Assembly: GCA_013373085.1 (NCBI GenBank)
Contig: JABXIM010000044.1
Coordinates: 124,001 to 188,000, forward strand
Length of the DNA: 64,000 nt
DNA from: Oceanospirillaceae bacterium
GTDB taxonomy: Bacteria > Pseudomonadota > Gammaproteobacteria > Pseudomonadales > Balneatricaceae
Direction: 5' to 3'
The notes below the pieces were generated by a model that did no database searches, had not been told where the DNA came from, and worked only from the letters and a program-made list of their open reading frames with translations. The translations under genes and the position numbers were made by a program. This document shows positions 46,901 to 54,116 of the stretch, one piece after another. Numbering within the stretch: position 1 is the first letter of the stretch; each line of letters begins with the position of its first letter.

Positions 46901-46970
46901 AACCTTCATGGTCCTGCTTATCTTTTCCGAAAATCAACATTCCCAAAAGACTCTTGAGTCGATTAGTCAT
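43935..46970 (-). CDS. zorD: ZorD, Snf2-type helicase of type I Zorya
   Basis: 1011 residues. The N-terminal half (1-450) is the Zorya-specific region; the C-terminal half is a Swi2/Snf2 ATPase with Walker A ADDMGLGKT (about 491-499), VVFDEAQNVKN (about 638), LLATGTPVENS and motif VI ATDRVYRIGQT. ZorD binds and degrades or translocates on phage DNA when the ZorAB motor signals infection. The ATG at 46970 overlaps the end of zorC by eight bases. Gene order zorA-zorB-zorC-zorD is the type I arrangement, complete here. Confidence 0.92.
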   Translation of the reverse strand: MTNRLKSLLGMLIFGKDKQDHEGSTLESKVDSNGLIFFTTPVEFVELKAGKGSPAALMQTIVLQMLCEQGDAEELPNGYRIGSQAVAALDEEQAELLSLPPRFEGRFTAKISGHTRKSSYKVQVFVEIGGDEYPFQRKGPYLTLGSNQFYRLRPSELLALSALEQHQGLNPEQHDESENLRLMALLQTAQRSGMKLDLSNFNTLDVVVPDDIGVIATQLPDGSLELCPSLGDGSTPDQLGARWSQLDLNREGGVLRVENRLVLLEPEKMSAIREVLGSKRIPADKVEEFFKTPSAFLDASLVNLDLGFSLRVMGVGKLQHMDFGPLDDKKRDWFSTDNRPQPPEALHKSILCEEELDSFKQKLSAAKQQGADSVEFNGEAFDISDTVKVERILASIEHEILHHDNAAAAETPIAPQKKEQVTVLLRDADQINHCLRSKAKTSENGFDPDWGSLLRTPYPHQKEGVEWMLGLLTKAIQDDHDDMYRVQGALLADDMGLGKTFMTLVMLGEYLRLQKVAGKTQKPMLVVAPLSLLENWEQEIASTFKKSPFRDVKVLQSGRDLKEFRVKGADRESAQLAAALDDDDTMSESDIRYALQIGADAGVHRLDMDRRLVLTTYQTLRDYQFSMCVIDWGVVVFDEAQNVKNPNTLQTRAAKGLKADFKLLATGTPVENSLGDFWCLLDTAQPGLLGTWQHFRDQWITPINKASDEERDDVRREMGARLRDAVEGFMLRRIKEDQLEGLPAKYIRTAFPQNSLQNVEVVKEMATVMRGGQLAAYDAVLDGYRERAATEDMRGQALTALHQLRTVSLHPRLHEATSLIVPGANQARAVMSESAKLKVLLEQLDAIRARGEKVILFLVTKQMQRLLKLWLDQIYGLNTHIINGDTAAVQSKKDVLTRKGMIESFEAVHGFNIIIMSPVAAGVGLTVVGANHVIHVERHWNPAKEAQATDRVYRIGQTKDVFVHLPAALHPEYESFDVNLDRLLSSKLMLKDAVVTPDVVGESEMVKSMGL

Positions 46971-48783
46971 TTTTAATCACCCCAAAGTCTATTAGTTGAT
47001 CAACATACTGTTTTTTTACTTCACAACTAAAGTCGCGATTCCTGATGACAAAATTTTTCAGCTCTTTATCAATCACGTTCGCAACGTCCGCTTCGGGAAG
47101 CATTAAAAAATACGCCGCAGTTTTATCACTTCCACCTGGATTATAATAGAAGTAGTTAACTATATTAACCGCCAAATCTGAAAGCCCCAATTTCGGCTTA
47201 ACCACAGGCTTAGCGAATTCCCTTTCACCTTGGCTGCCCAGCTTTTTATTCTTTCTCAGTACAGTTTTACTTCCTTTCACGACAGGCATGCCAAATCGAC
47301 TCAGATAATAGTCATATTCATGAGAGCTCATAAGCTGCTCAATTTCCAACTCGATACCATGATCAGCAAGAAATTCAAAGACCGTCTTTTGCCAAGACTT
47401 AGGGTTATGCGTAACGGCACTATACGGAGCATTAGAACCATAATTCTTTTTATAGGAAGCTGAGGCTAAGCTGGTTAGTTCATAGTGAGAAATCTTATTT
47501 ACATCGTAACTATACAAATTTTCGGAAGGCGGAGCCAAATAAACCCAAAGTTTGAAATTATGAGAGCCTTCAACAAGACAAAAGTCACCACAGTCAATAT
47601 AGATAACTGCTTTATCACTCATCGCATTATCATTAGTTAACTTGATATAACTTGTCTTCAGCTCATTCCCGAGAATTTTTTTAACAGAGTACTCTGTCTT
47701 ACTGCCCAGCATCAATCTTGTACGACGGACAAGCTTCAGCCGGTCTAGACCTTCAAGGAAATGCTTCCGTGCGGGGAACATGCGTTGGAGGTCACTATTC
47801 CGGCTTTCCTTGCCATACTGCTCCAGTGCTCTAAGAAATAGCCGTAAATCCTCTTTGGCTAACCAGCCCCTTACTTTTTCAACCCGACTCTCGCCTAGTG
47901 GTTTCCACCATTGTCGATAGTTCGATGCACTACTCGAAATACGAGGATCACCCGCCATATCCATGATAAAGCTCTGCCAGCTTTCGCCAGGGTCGCCATC
48001 GGCACGATCTATCAGAATCTCTAGTGCCGCATGCCCTATACGCTTTTCCCCCTCATAAGGTGCCTTACTGACTGAGGGTTTCAGCAGTTCAGAAAATACC
48101 TCATCGTATGATCCAAGCGGGATCTCCCTAAGTGTTTCAAGGTAATAGTGTGCTCTGCAAATATCAGCGTATCTACCGTTATCAAGGCCACGTAGCTCAA
48201 AATAACTAAAGGCTTCTGAAAGCTCTCTCCTCTCGCTACGTACGTAATCCACCAGTTGCTTGGGCCCATCGTCAGCCAGTAACCAGTAAGCTTCACCGTA
48301 TAGGATCGTCAGCAGGTTCCTTTCGGATTTTAGATCGACCTGTTCCAGGCGCAACGCGATCTGATCCTTGATAACTAGCTCCAACGCTTCTCTTACACCT
48401 GCTTCATGTTGGTCTAGCCGATCAAACTCCCTGAAATAGAGGGTTATCAGGTTATGCAGGGGCATGATTCCCAACATGGGTTGCTGCAGGGTAACGAGCG
48501 AGCGCAGAATCGTTGCATTCAGCATCCGAGAAAGAAAGTCGTTATTTTCCAACCAAAGCTGCGTTAACGCCCTCGCTGTGACTCGGCTCCGCAGCAGCTC
48601 GGGCAATTGACGGAAGTCCATCGTGCGGGAGATCTGTAACAAGTGCATTGCAATCTGCTGGAAGCGGTCTCCCTTACCTGCGCTATCGCCTAGCTGACGC
48701 ACCTCATTAGCAAGGCTGCGCCAACCTTCCAAGGCAGCGGAGTTCCATACCAGACTGAATGACTCAGGAGCTGGCAGTTTCAC
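46963..48783 (-). CDS. zorC: ZorC, EH-signature protein of type I Zorya
   Basis: 606 residues from a GTG start whose bases overlap the zorB stop; AAGGAG lies nine bases upstream. The EH-signature domain is seen around 285-325 (SNYRQWWKPLGESRVEKVRG, LAKEDLRLFLRALEQ). The C-terminal third contains VIYIDCGDFCLVEGSHNFKL. ZorC binds DNA and works with ZorD downstream of the motor. The region is more AT-rich than zorA and zorD, especially its 3' half. Assignment relies on the EH motif and gene order. Confidence 0.87.
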   Translation of the reverse strand: MKLPAPESFSLVWNSAALEGWRSLANEVRQLGDSAGKGDRFQQIAMHLLQISRTMDFRQLPELLRSRVTARALTQLWLENNDFLSRMLNATILRSLVTLQQPMLGIMPLHNLITLYFREFDRLDQHEAGVREALELVIKDQIALRLEQVDLKSERNLLTILYGEAYWLLADDGPKQLVDYVRSERRELSEAFSYFELRGLDNGRYADICRAHYYLETLREIPLGSYDEVFSELLKPSVSKAPYEGEKRIGHAALEILIDRADGDPGESWQSFIMDMAGDPRISSSASNYRQWWKPLGESRVEKVRGWLAKEDLRLFLRALEQYGKESRNSDLQRMFPARKHFLEGLDRLKLVRRTRLMLGSKTEYSVKKILGNELKTSYIKLTNDNAMSDKAVIYIDCGDFCLVEGSHNFKLWVYLAPPSENLYSYDVNKISHYELTSLASASYKKNYGSNAPYSAVTHNPKSWQKTVFEFLADHGIELEIEQLMSSHEYDYYLSRFGMPVVKGSKTVLRKNKKLGSQGEREFAKPVVKPKLGLSDLAVNIVNYFYYNPGGSDKTAAYFLMLPEADVANVIDKELKNFVIRNRDFSCEVKKQYVDQLIDFGVIKND

Positions 48784-49544
48784 AGAGTGGCTCCTTCCAA
48801 CCTACCACTTACCCGTTTGTATTCAGCGCTACTGGGCCTACGAATGGTAAAGCGGATATCAATACGGCGGTTAGCACGATAATGCTCTTCTGTTTCCTGC
48901 AACTCGGTTACTGGCCGTGTAGGTCCGTATCCACTGACAGAAAACAGAGGTTGCGCTTCCTTGTTCTGAAGATCATTCAGTTGATATTGCGCCGGCAACA
49001 TTTTATTCCATAACTGCCAAAGCGAAATAGCCCTGAAGGCCGACAGACCCCAGTTGCCTTTGCCCAGAAACCCCTTGAGAGGGCGGTTATCGGTGTGGCC
49101 TTCAACAAATATCGTATCCAGATATTCTACCCGGTTGTCCCGACTGATGACTTGGCTGAGTACCTCACCAATCTCAAGAGCAGTGTTTTGATAGTTAGGT
49201 CCTATCTCGTACTCCGCGGTGCCAAAGCCCAGGATTTCATTGGGTATACTGAGTACGGTATCGTTTTCGCTCACCGTTACTCTGATGCCCCGCTGCTTTA
49301 ATAAGTCAGCAGCCTCATGCAAAATGGTGCGTCGAACCTGTTCGGCCTGCTGTAACTCGACAATGTCCTGGTTGAATTCTTCCTTCTGTTTCTCGAGTTC
49401 CTTCTGGATCTCCATCAGCTGAATGATCAACACGACAGAGGCCAAGATAAAAATGATCAACAACGCTGACATCACATCGGAGAAGGACATCCAATAGGGA
49501 TTCTCCTCATCAACGCTTGTGGATGATTTTTTGTACAAGCGCAT
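48780..49544 (-). CDS. zorB: ZorB, MotB/OmpA-type motor subunit of type I Zorya
   Basis: 254 residues. The channel aspartate D23 lies in WMSFSDVMSALLIIFILASV, followed by a short helical neck and an OmpA-type peptidoglycan-binding domain with IFVEGHTDNRPL, NWGLSAFRAISLW and RRIDIRF. It anchors the ZorAB motor to the cell wall and gates ion flow. Its start codon overlaps the zorA stop by one base (TAATG), and its end overlaps zorC, so the four genes are tightly coupled. Confidence 0.93.
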   Translation of the reverse strand: MRLYKKSSTSVDEENPYWMSFSDVMSALLIIFILASVVLIIQLMEIQKELEKQKEEFNQDIVELQQAEQVRRTILHEAADLLKQRGIRVTVSENDTVLSIPNEILGFGTAEYEIGPNYQNTALEIGEVLSQVISRDNRVEYLDTIFVEGHTDNRPLKGFLGKGNWGLSAFRAISLWQLWNKMLPAQYQLNDLQNKEAQPLFSVSGYGPTRPVTELQETEEHYRANRRIDIRFTIRRPSSAEYKRVSGRLEGATL

Positions 49545-51907
49545 TATTGTTTCTGCTCCAGATCATCCACTATTCCGCTGATCACATTGACAGTGCTCCT
49601 CATCTGATCGGCAAACTGTAGAGTGGTCTCGTTCCACTGCTCCATGCGTTCAGACACTTGCGTACGTACCTCGTTGGAATAGCTTCTGAGCCACTGGTCA
49701 GCCTGCTGCTCAATCTCCTCCACCTGATGTTTGAGAGCACCACCCAGCGTCTGGAATTCGTGTTTAATACCTTCAAGGAAGCCCTGCTGGTGTTTGCCAA
49801 AGGCCTGGAACCCTTGATCAGCCGATTGCGCCGCCCTTTCAAAGTGCTCGGTCGCCTGACTCAGCGCGTACTGTAGCTGCTGAAGCGTATTTGCCTGCTC
49901 CGTCACCTGCTCAGCCAAGGCTTTAGTTTGATCGCTTACTCCCTCAATGCTGGACGTAACCGCCTGAAGGCGCGTATCCAGCACGTCTGTAACCTGCTTG
50001 AGATTGGTTGAGAGCAGCCCAAGCTGCGTCGAGCTGCGATTCATATTCTGGCTACTGCTTTCGACCGAGCGTGAGACCACACCCAGCTCAGCCATCAGTT
50101 GACGATGTTGCTCAGCCATTTGAAGCATCTGCTTCTGAGCCTGTTGTGTACCTTCCGTTACGGCTGCCAGCAACTTTTGCTGTTCAGAAGCAAGTTGATC
50201 CACCTGACTGCGGAAACGGCTTTCGATTTGGTTATCGCGTTCAGCGGCTGCTTCCGTTTGCCTAGATAACAAATTATTTATATCGCCCAACGCGGACTCG
50301 AAGGTCTTACTTAGCTGAGACTGCTGCTCGATCCCCGCCTCTCGCATCACCTTTATTTGATCAGCCGTAGTGGAACCAAACTGTTCTAACTGATGATTGA
50401 AGCCCGACAACATCTGTTGATGCGACTCCTTCTGCGCAAGAGCACGTTGTTGCTCTAGCTCCGCCGCCTTATCAAACTGCGAAGTCGCCTTAATGCTCAT
50501 CTGTTCCATTAACTGATTGAAGCGCTGCTCCATCGCCTGCTGATGCTTGCTCGCACTCAACCCCTGTTGCTCGATCTGACGAGCAAACTCCTGGGATGTC
50601 TTGTTTGTCTGCTCACGGCTGGCTGCTTGCTGCTCTTCAAATAGTTCGAAGAGCTTCTCATGGGCCTGAGTACGCTTTTCATCAATAGCCTCAGCGTTAT
50701 CAAACTGTGCAGACACCTTACTGCTGAACTGCTCCATCAATTGGTTGAACTTCTGCTCCATCTGCTCCTGCCGTTGGGTTGCATCCATGCGTTGTTGTTC
50801 GAGCATGCGTGCATATGCCTGAGCCGTATCCTCGGTGGACTCACGCGACCGGTTCTGCTGCTCTTCCAGACGCTTGAACAACGCTTCCATCTGCCCGCCC
50901 ATCTCCGTCAGAGACGATCGCACATCATTTGCCGCACCCTGCATCAAGGAACCCTGATCCCGGCCGACCGACTCCATTCCACTCATGAATTTTGTTACTA
51001 GCTTTTCCAGCGCATCCGTCGATTGCTGGCTGGTATTATCAACAAGTGTCTTTATCGCGGGGGCCATGACATTGTTGAGTGCATCGGTAAATGCCTGTTG
51101 CATGGAGTCGCTCATCCCTGAAACCGCCTTTTGGAGGCTATTGCCAATGCGCTCATGCAGTTCCTGCAGGGACTCTTTGCTCTCCTCTGTTGCTGCCGCT
51201 ATCTGAACCAGTGAGTGTTCAGCGGGAAGACGGGGATAGAGAAAATCTATTTTTTGCTGCAGGTCGCGAATTTTGGACAGTGCTCCACGCTCGACCAGTT
51301 TCTCGAACATGTTCAGCAGTAAGCTGAGGCCTACCCCCCAGACAGAGGTCATGAAGGCAACTGCAGCACCATTGATCATGGCCGACACGCCGGATTTCAA
51401 CGTGTCGATCTGTTCGGCATCAATCTGAAGTCCTTTCAGACCGAGGGTCAGCCCGATGAATGTACCTAAAACACCAATAGCGGTAAGAAAGCTGGGGGCT
51501 GCTGCAAGCAACCGACTTGAGGTAAGGCCATTCGCCAGGGTATTACTGTTAAAAAAATGTTCTGCATCAAGGGTATTTGAAAGACGGGTTTTATCAGCGG
51601 AATACACCAGACTTTCATCGAACTCACGCCACAGAGCACCTGTAACTTTGGGATCCTGTTCCAAAGCCTTGTCCAGGGTTGCTTTTCTGTTCTGGGCAAG
51701 GGTAGCTCGATCCTGCCCCTCGATAAGCTGTAATACGCGCGACAGCCGACGTGAAAAACGACCGCGGTGATAGATAACGGAGCAGACTGACAGTACCATT
51801 ATCGAAACCATCAGTATCCAGAACCAAACCCCCAGTTCCATGGTTTGGAAGCCCGGCTCAGAGACCGAGCTAAACTGCGGTAACAAATGACTCAATAACT
51901 CAAACAT
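49544..51907 (-). CDS. zorA: ZorA, MotA/TolQ-type motor subunit with long tail, type I Zorya
   Basis: 787 residues from the ATG at 51907, chosen because AAGGA is six bases upstream; the ATG at 51913 touches that site. A first helix (about 25-45) is followed by the paired channel helices SFLTAIGVLGTFIGLTLGLK and INGAAVAFMTSVWGVGLSLL. From about residue 230 to the end runs a glutamine-rich coiled coil with internal repeats (MEQKFNQLMEQ, MEQRFNQLMEQ), forming the long cytoplasmic tail that type I ZorA uses to signal. It is the first gene of the Zorya operon. Confidence 0.93.
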   Translation of the reverse strand: MFELLSHLLPQFSSVSEPGFQTMELGVWFWILMVSIMVLSVCSVIYHRGRFSRRLSRVLQLIEGQDRATLAQNRKATLDKALEQDPKVTGALWREFDESLVYSADKTRLSNTLDAEHFFNSNTLANGLTSSRLLAAAPSFLTAIGVLGTFIGLTLGLKGLQIDAEQIDTLKSGVSAMINGAAVAFMTSVWGVGLSLLLNMFEKLVERGALSKIRDLQQKIDFLYPRLPAEHSLVQIAAATEESKESLQELHERIGNSLQKAVSGMSDSMQQAFTDALNNVMAPAIKTLVDNTSQQSTDALEKLVTKFMSGMESVGRDQGSLMQGAANDVRSSLTEMGGQMEALFKRLEEQQNRSRESTEDTAQAYARMLEQQRMDATQRQEQMEQKFNQLMEQFSSKVSAQFDNAEAIDEKRTQAHEKLFELFEEQQAASREQTNKTSQEFARQIEQQGLSASKHQQAMEQRFNQLMEQMSIKATSQFDKAAELEQQRALAQKESHQQMLSGFNHQLEQFGSTTADQIKVMREAGIEQQSQLSKTFESALGDINNLLSRQTEAAAERDNQIESRFRSQVDQLASEQQKLLAAVTEGTQQAQKQMLQMAEQHRQLMAELGVVSRSVESSSQNMNRSSTQLGLLSTNLKQVTDVLDTRLQAVTSSIEGVSDQTKALAEQVTEQANTLQQLQYALSQATEHFERAAQSADQGFQAFGKHQQGFLEGIKHEFQTLGGALKHQVEEIEQQADQWLRSYSNEVRTQVSERMEQWNETTLQFADQMRSTVNVISGIVDDLEQKQ

Positions 51908-51961
51908 ACCCATTCCTTAAACAACTTCGGAAATACCGAAAAGATTCCTTTATACGCGCGT

Positions 51962-52033
51962 TCAGCGTGCGAAAAAGTCCCCCGCTACTCGGTAGTCTTC
52001 TTCCCGATCCGGTTTGAAGAGGGGAGCCTGGCG
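51962..52033 (-). pseudogene. 3' remnant of a second giant methyltransferase gene
   Basis: The minus strand reads [23 protein letters not shown] and a TGA at 51962-51964, nearly the same as the end of the methyltransferase at 54117 ([20 protein letters not shown]). Only the last 23 codons remain. It lies just upstream of zorA and downstream of the DUF262-DUF1524 gene. The remaining bases of the 51908-52139 gap show no gene but should hold the zorA promoter. Confidence 0.8.
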
Positions 52034-52139
52034 CGTGTGAAGACGTATCGATCAATTCTCACAGTGCAACTGACACTGCGTTAGCTAGCAAGCCGTGAAT
52101 CATCTGAGATCCTTACGCAAGAGAGAACAAAGACAGATG

Positions 52140-54113
52140 TCAAACATGCTGAGCCTTCCCGCTATCACCTGGCTCTGACTCGAAAGCCCAGCGTTCTCCC
52201 GCAAACCTGATCATTCGATTTTCGATGCGATCCAGCAGGTCAATATATTTTTCAAAGCGCGCTTCAGGCGATACAGCGCCGGTAGTCTCCAGGCCAGACT
52301 GACCAAAGACCTGTCTGCAGTCCTTGATCACCTCGTTGACCTGAGCCAGTGTCGCGCGCTTGGTTGAACTGCCGTTTTGCTGCAGATCTTGTAACTTTTC
52401 CTCGATTGGCTTGTTACTGACACTCCCATTAACACCCCACTCCAGGAGCATCAGATTGCCCAAACGTCGTTTCTGGTGGCTGGTTTGCTGGGGGTCTGGT
52501 CCCTGCAAAGGGCACCCGCGGGCGTAGATATGTTCGATCTGGAAATAGTCGTTGTGACGGTTGGCCTTATTTGCCTTCAACTGCAGATCGATGATACTGG
52601 TGCGGGTCGGGTCAAGCGCTTGTTCGTAGTTCGCCAGAAAATAACGCAGCCCACGCCAATGGTAGAAATCCATATTCTGATCCAGAGGGTTCAACCTGAA
52701 GCTGGCTTTGAACGCATCCAGGGTTTTGTGGCCATGGTGCTTAGTAAAATCAACCAGGGCTGCCTGGCAACTATTCACGGCGGCATTGATATCATCCTGA
52801 GCGCTATCCCCCGTCGCTTTTACTACCTTGGCGTAGAGGTTATGGGCGATGTTGAATATCATGCCGTGACCGCTATCAGCACGTGCACCACCCACCGGCA
52901 GCATATAGACACGGAAGTTTGCCCGCTCAATTCTATGCAGCAGCCGGAGCAGTTGATCAGAGCTAATATGCTTCTTGCCGTACAGCCACATAACACATAG
53001 ATACAACGGCAAAATACCGGAGTGTGCAGTTTGTGAGCGGATCATCGCAATGATCTCGGTCACTGCATTCCGATTAGTTTTATTATCGTGGCGGTAGGTT
53101 GACTTGCGGTTAAACAACGTCTCGTAGTAGAGCGAGCAGTCAGACAGGAACTCAACAAATTCTTTTAGTTTATTCGCTTCGCTCTCCCCTCCGCTGCGCA
53201 GGGAAAACACCGCCTTGAGCTTGTTGTAAGCGGCGTTACTCTCCTGCTTGCGGAAACCGAAGTACACAACAACAGCCGAACGCAAAAGCTGCTGCCGGTC
53301 GATATCGGCCATGTGATGCGCCTGCGCCAGATTACGCAGAATATCTCCCCACTTTTCGTTGATCGTCTCTTGCAAGCCGGCAAACTGCTTTTTGATCGCG
53401 TAGTAGATCAGATAATTCTTGACCTTCTCCAGCTCAGTCAACGGCTTGCCGCGATTATTGATCACCTCGAACATCATGCCGGCTTCATTGGCATCCTGCG
53501 GCTGGTAAGCAATCAAGCCAAGACGAGTAGTTATCAACTCTATCCAAGCTAAGGCCTTGCCCGACGAATCGGCATGTTTATCCGCCCAATCAGACATCTG
53601 CTGGTATGCAGTTCGCAAATGCTTTTGAGAGAGGTACTCCACCACTCTTTTATCCGCTTCCCCTTTCATCAACGCACGAAAGAAGCCCTCGTTATCACTA
53701 TTCAGCTGCAAGACATAACGGTACCCCCGAAGGGTTGAGCCTCGGCCAATAAAGGACTGATAGAGATCAGATTCTCCTGGCTTGACTCCCTCAGCCTTTT
53801 CAACAAGCCCGATCAGGATATTCAGCAACATGTTGAGGGTGGTAAGCCGCTGTTGCCCATCCACAATGTCATACACCGGGCGTTCCGGCGTATGACCGGG
53901 CCCGGGTACCAATACCAGGGTGCCCGTGTAATGCAGGCCGCTGTGCTGCGACTCGGCGAGCACCTGAAGGTCTTGCAGCAACGCCTTGACCTGGATTTCT
54001 TCCCAGGCATAGCCACGCTGATAATCCGGCACCCGGAAATACCGGCCCGGAATCAGTGTCGCCAGCGGCGTAAGTGACTGGATCACCTGACTGTCGGGTG
54101 TTGTAGACGCCAT
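52140..54113 (-). CDS. DUF262-DUF1524 (GmrSD-like) protein
   Basis: 657 residues. DUF262 motifs are VPDYQRGYAW (28-37) and YDIVDGQQRLTTLNMLL (81-97). The C-terminal DUF1524 HNH-like nuclease has QIEHIYARGCP (near 525) and RLGNLMLLEWGVNGSVSNKP. The family degrades or restricts modified DNA in a nucleotide-dependent way. Its ATG at 54113 starts three bases after the stop of the giant methyltransferase and follows AAGGAT, so it belongs to the DrmD-like/methyltransferase operon. It is only distantly like the DUF262-HNH protein at 36922 and has no copy of that protein's C-terminal module. Confidence 0.88.
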   Translation of the reverse strand: MASTTPDSQVIQSLTPLATLIPGRYFRVPDYQRGYAWEEIQVKALLQDLQVLAESQHSGLHYTGTLVLVPGPGHTPERPVYDIVDGQQRLTTLNMLLNILIGLVEKAEGVKPGESDLYQSFIGRGSTLRGYRYVLQLNSDNEGFFRALMKGEADKRVVEYLSQKHLRTAYQQMSDWADKHADSSGKALAWIELITTRLGLIAYQPQDANEAGMMFEVINNRGKPLTELEKVKNYLIYYAIKKQFAGLQETINEKWGDILRNLAQAHHMADIDRQQLLRSAVVVYFGFRKQESNAAYNKLKAVFSLRSGGESEANKLKEFVEFLSDCSLYYETLFNRKSTYRHDNKTNRNAVTEIIAMIRSQTAHSGILPLYLCVMWLYGKKHISSDQLLRLLHRIERANFRVYMLPVGGARADSGHGMIFNIAHNLYAKVVKATGDSAQDDINAAVNSCQAALVDFTKHHGHKTLDAFKASFRLNPLDQNMDFYHWRGLRYFLANYEQALDPTRTSIIDLQLKANKANRHNDYFQIEHIYARGCPLQGPDPQQTSHQKRRLGNLMLLEWGVNGSVSNKPIEEKLQDLQQNGSSTKRATLAQVNEVIKDCRQVFGQSGLETTGAVSPEARFEKYIDLLDRIENRMIRFAGERWAFESEPGDSGKAQHV

Positions 54114-54116
54114 TAT

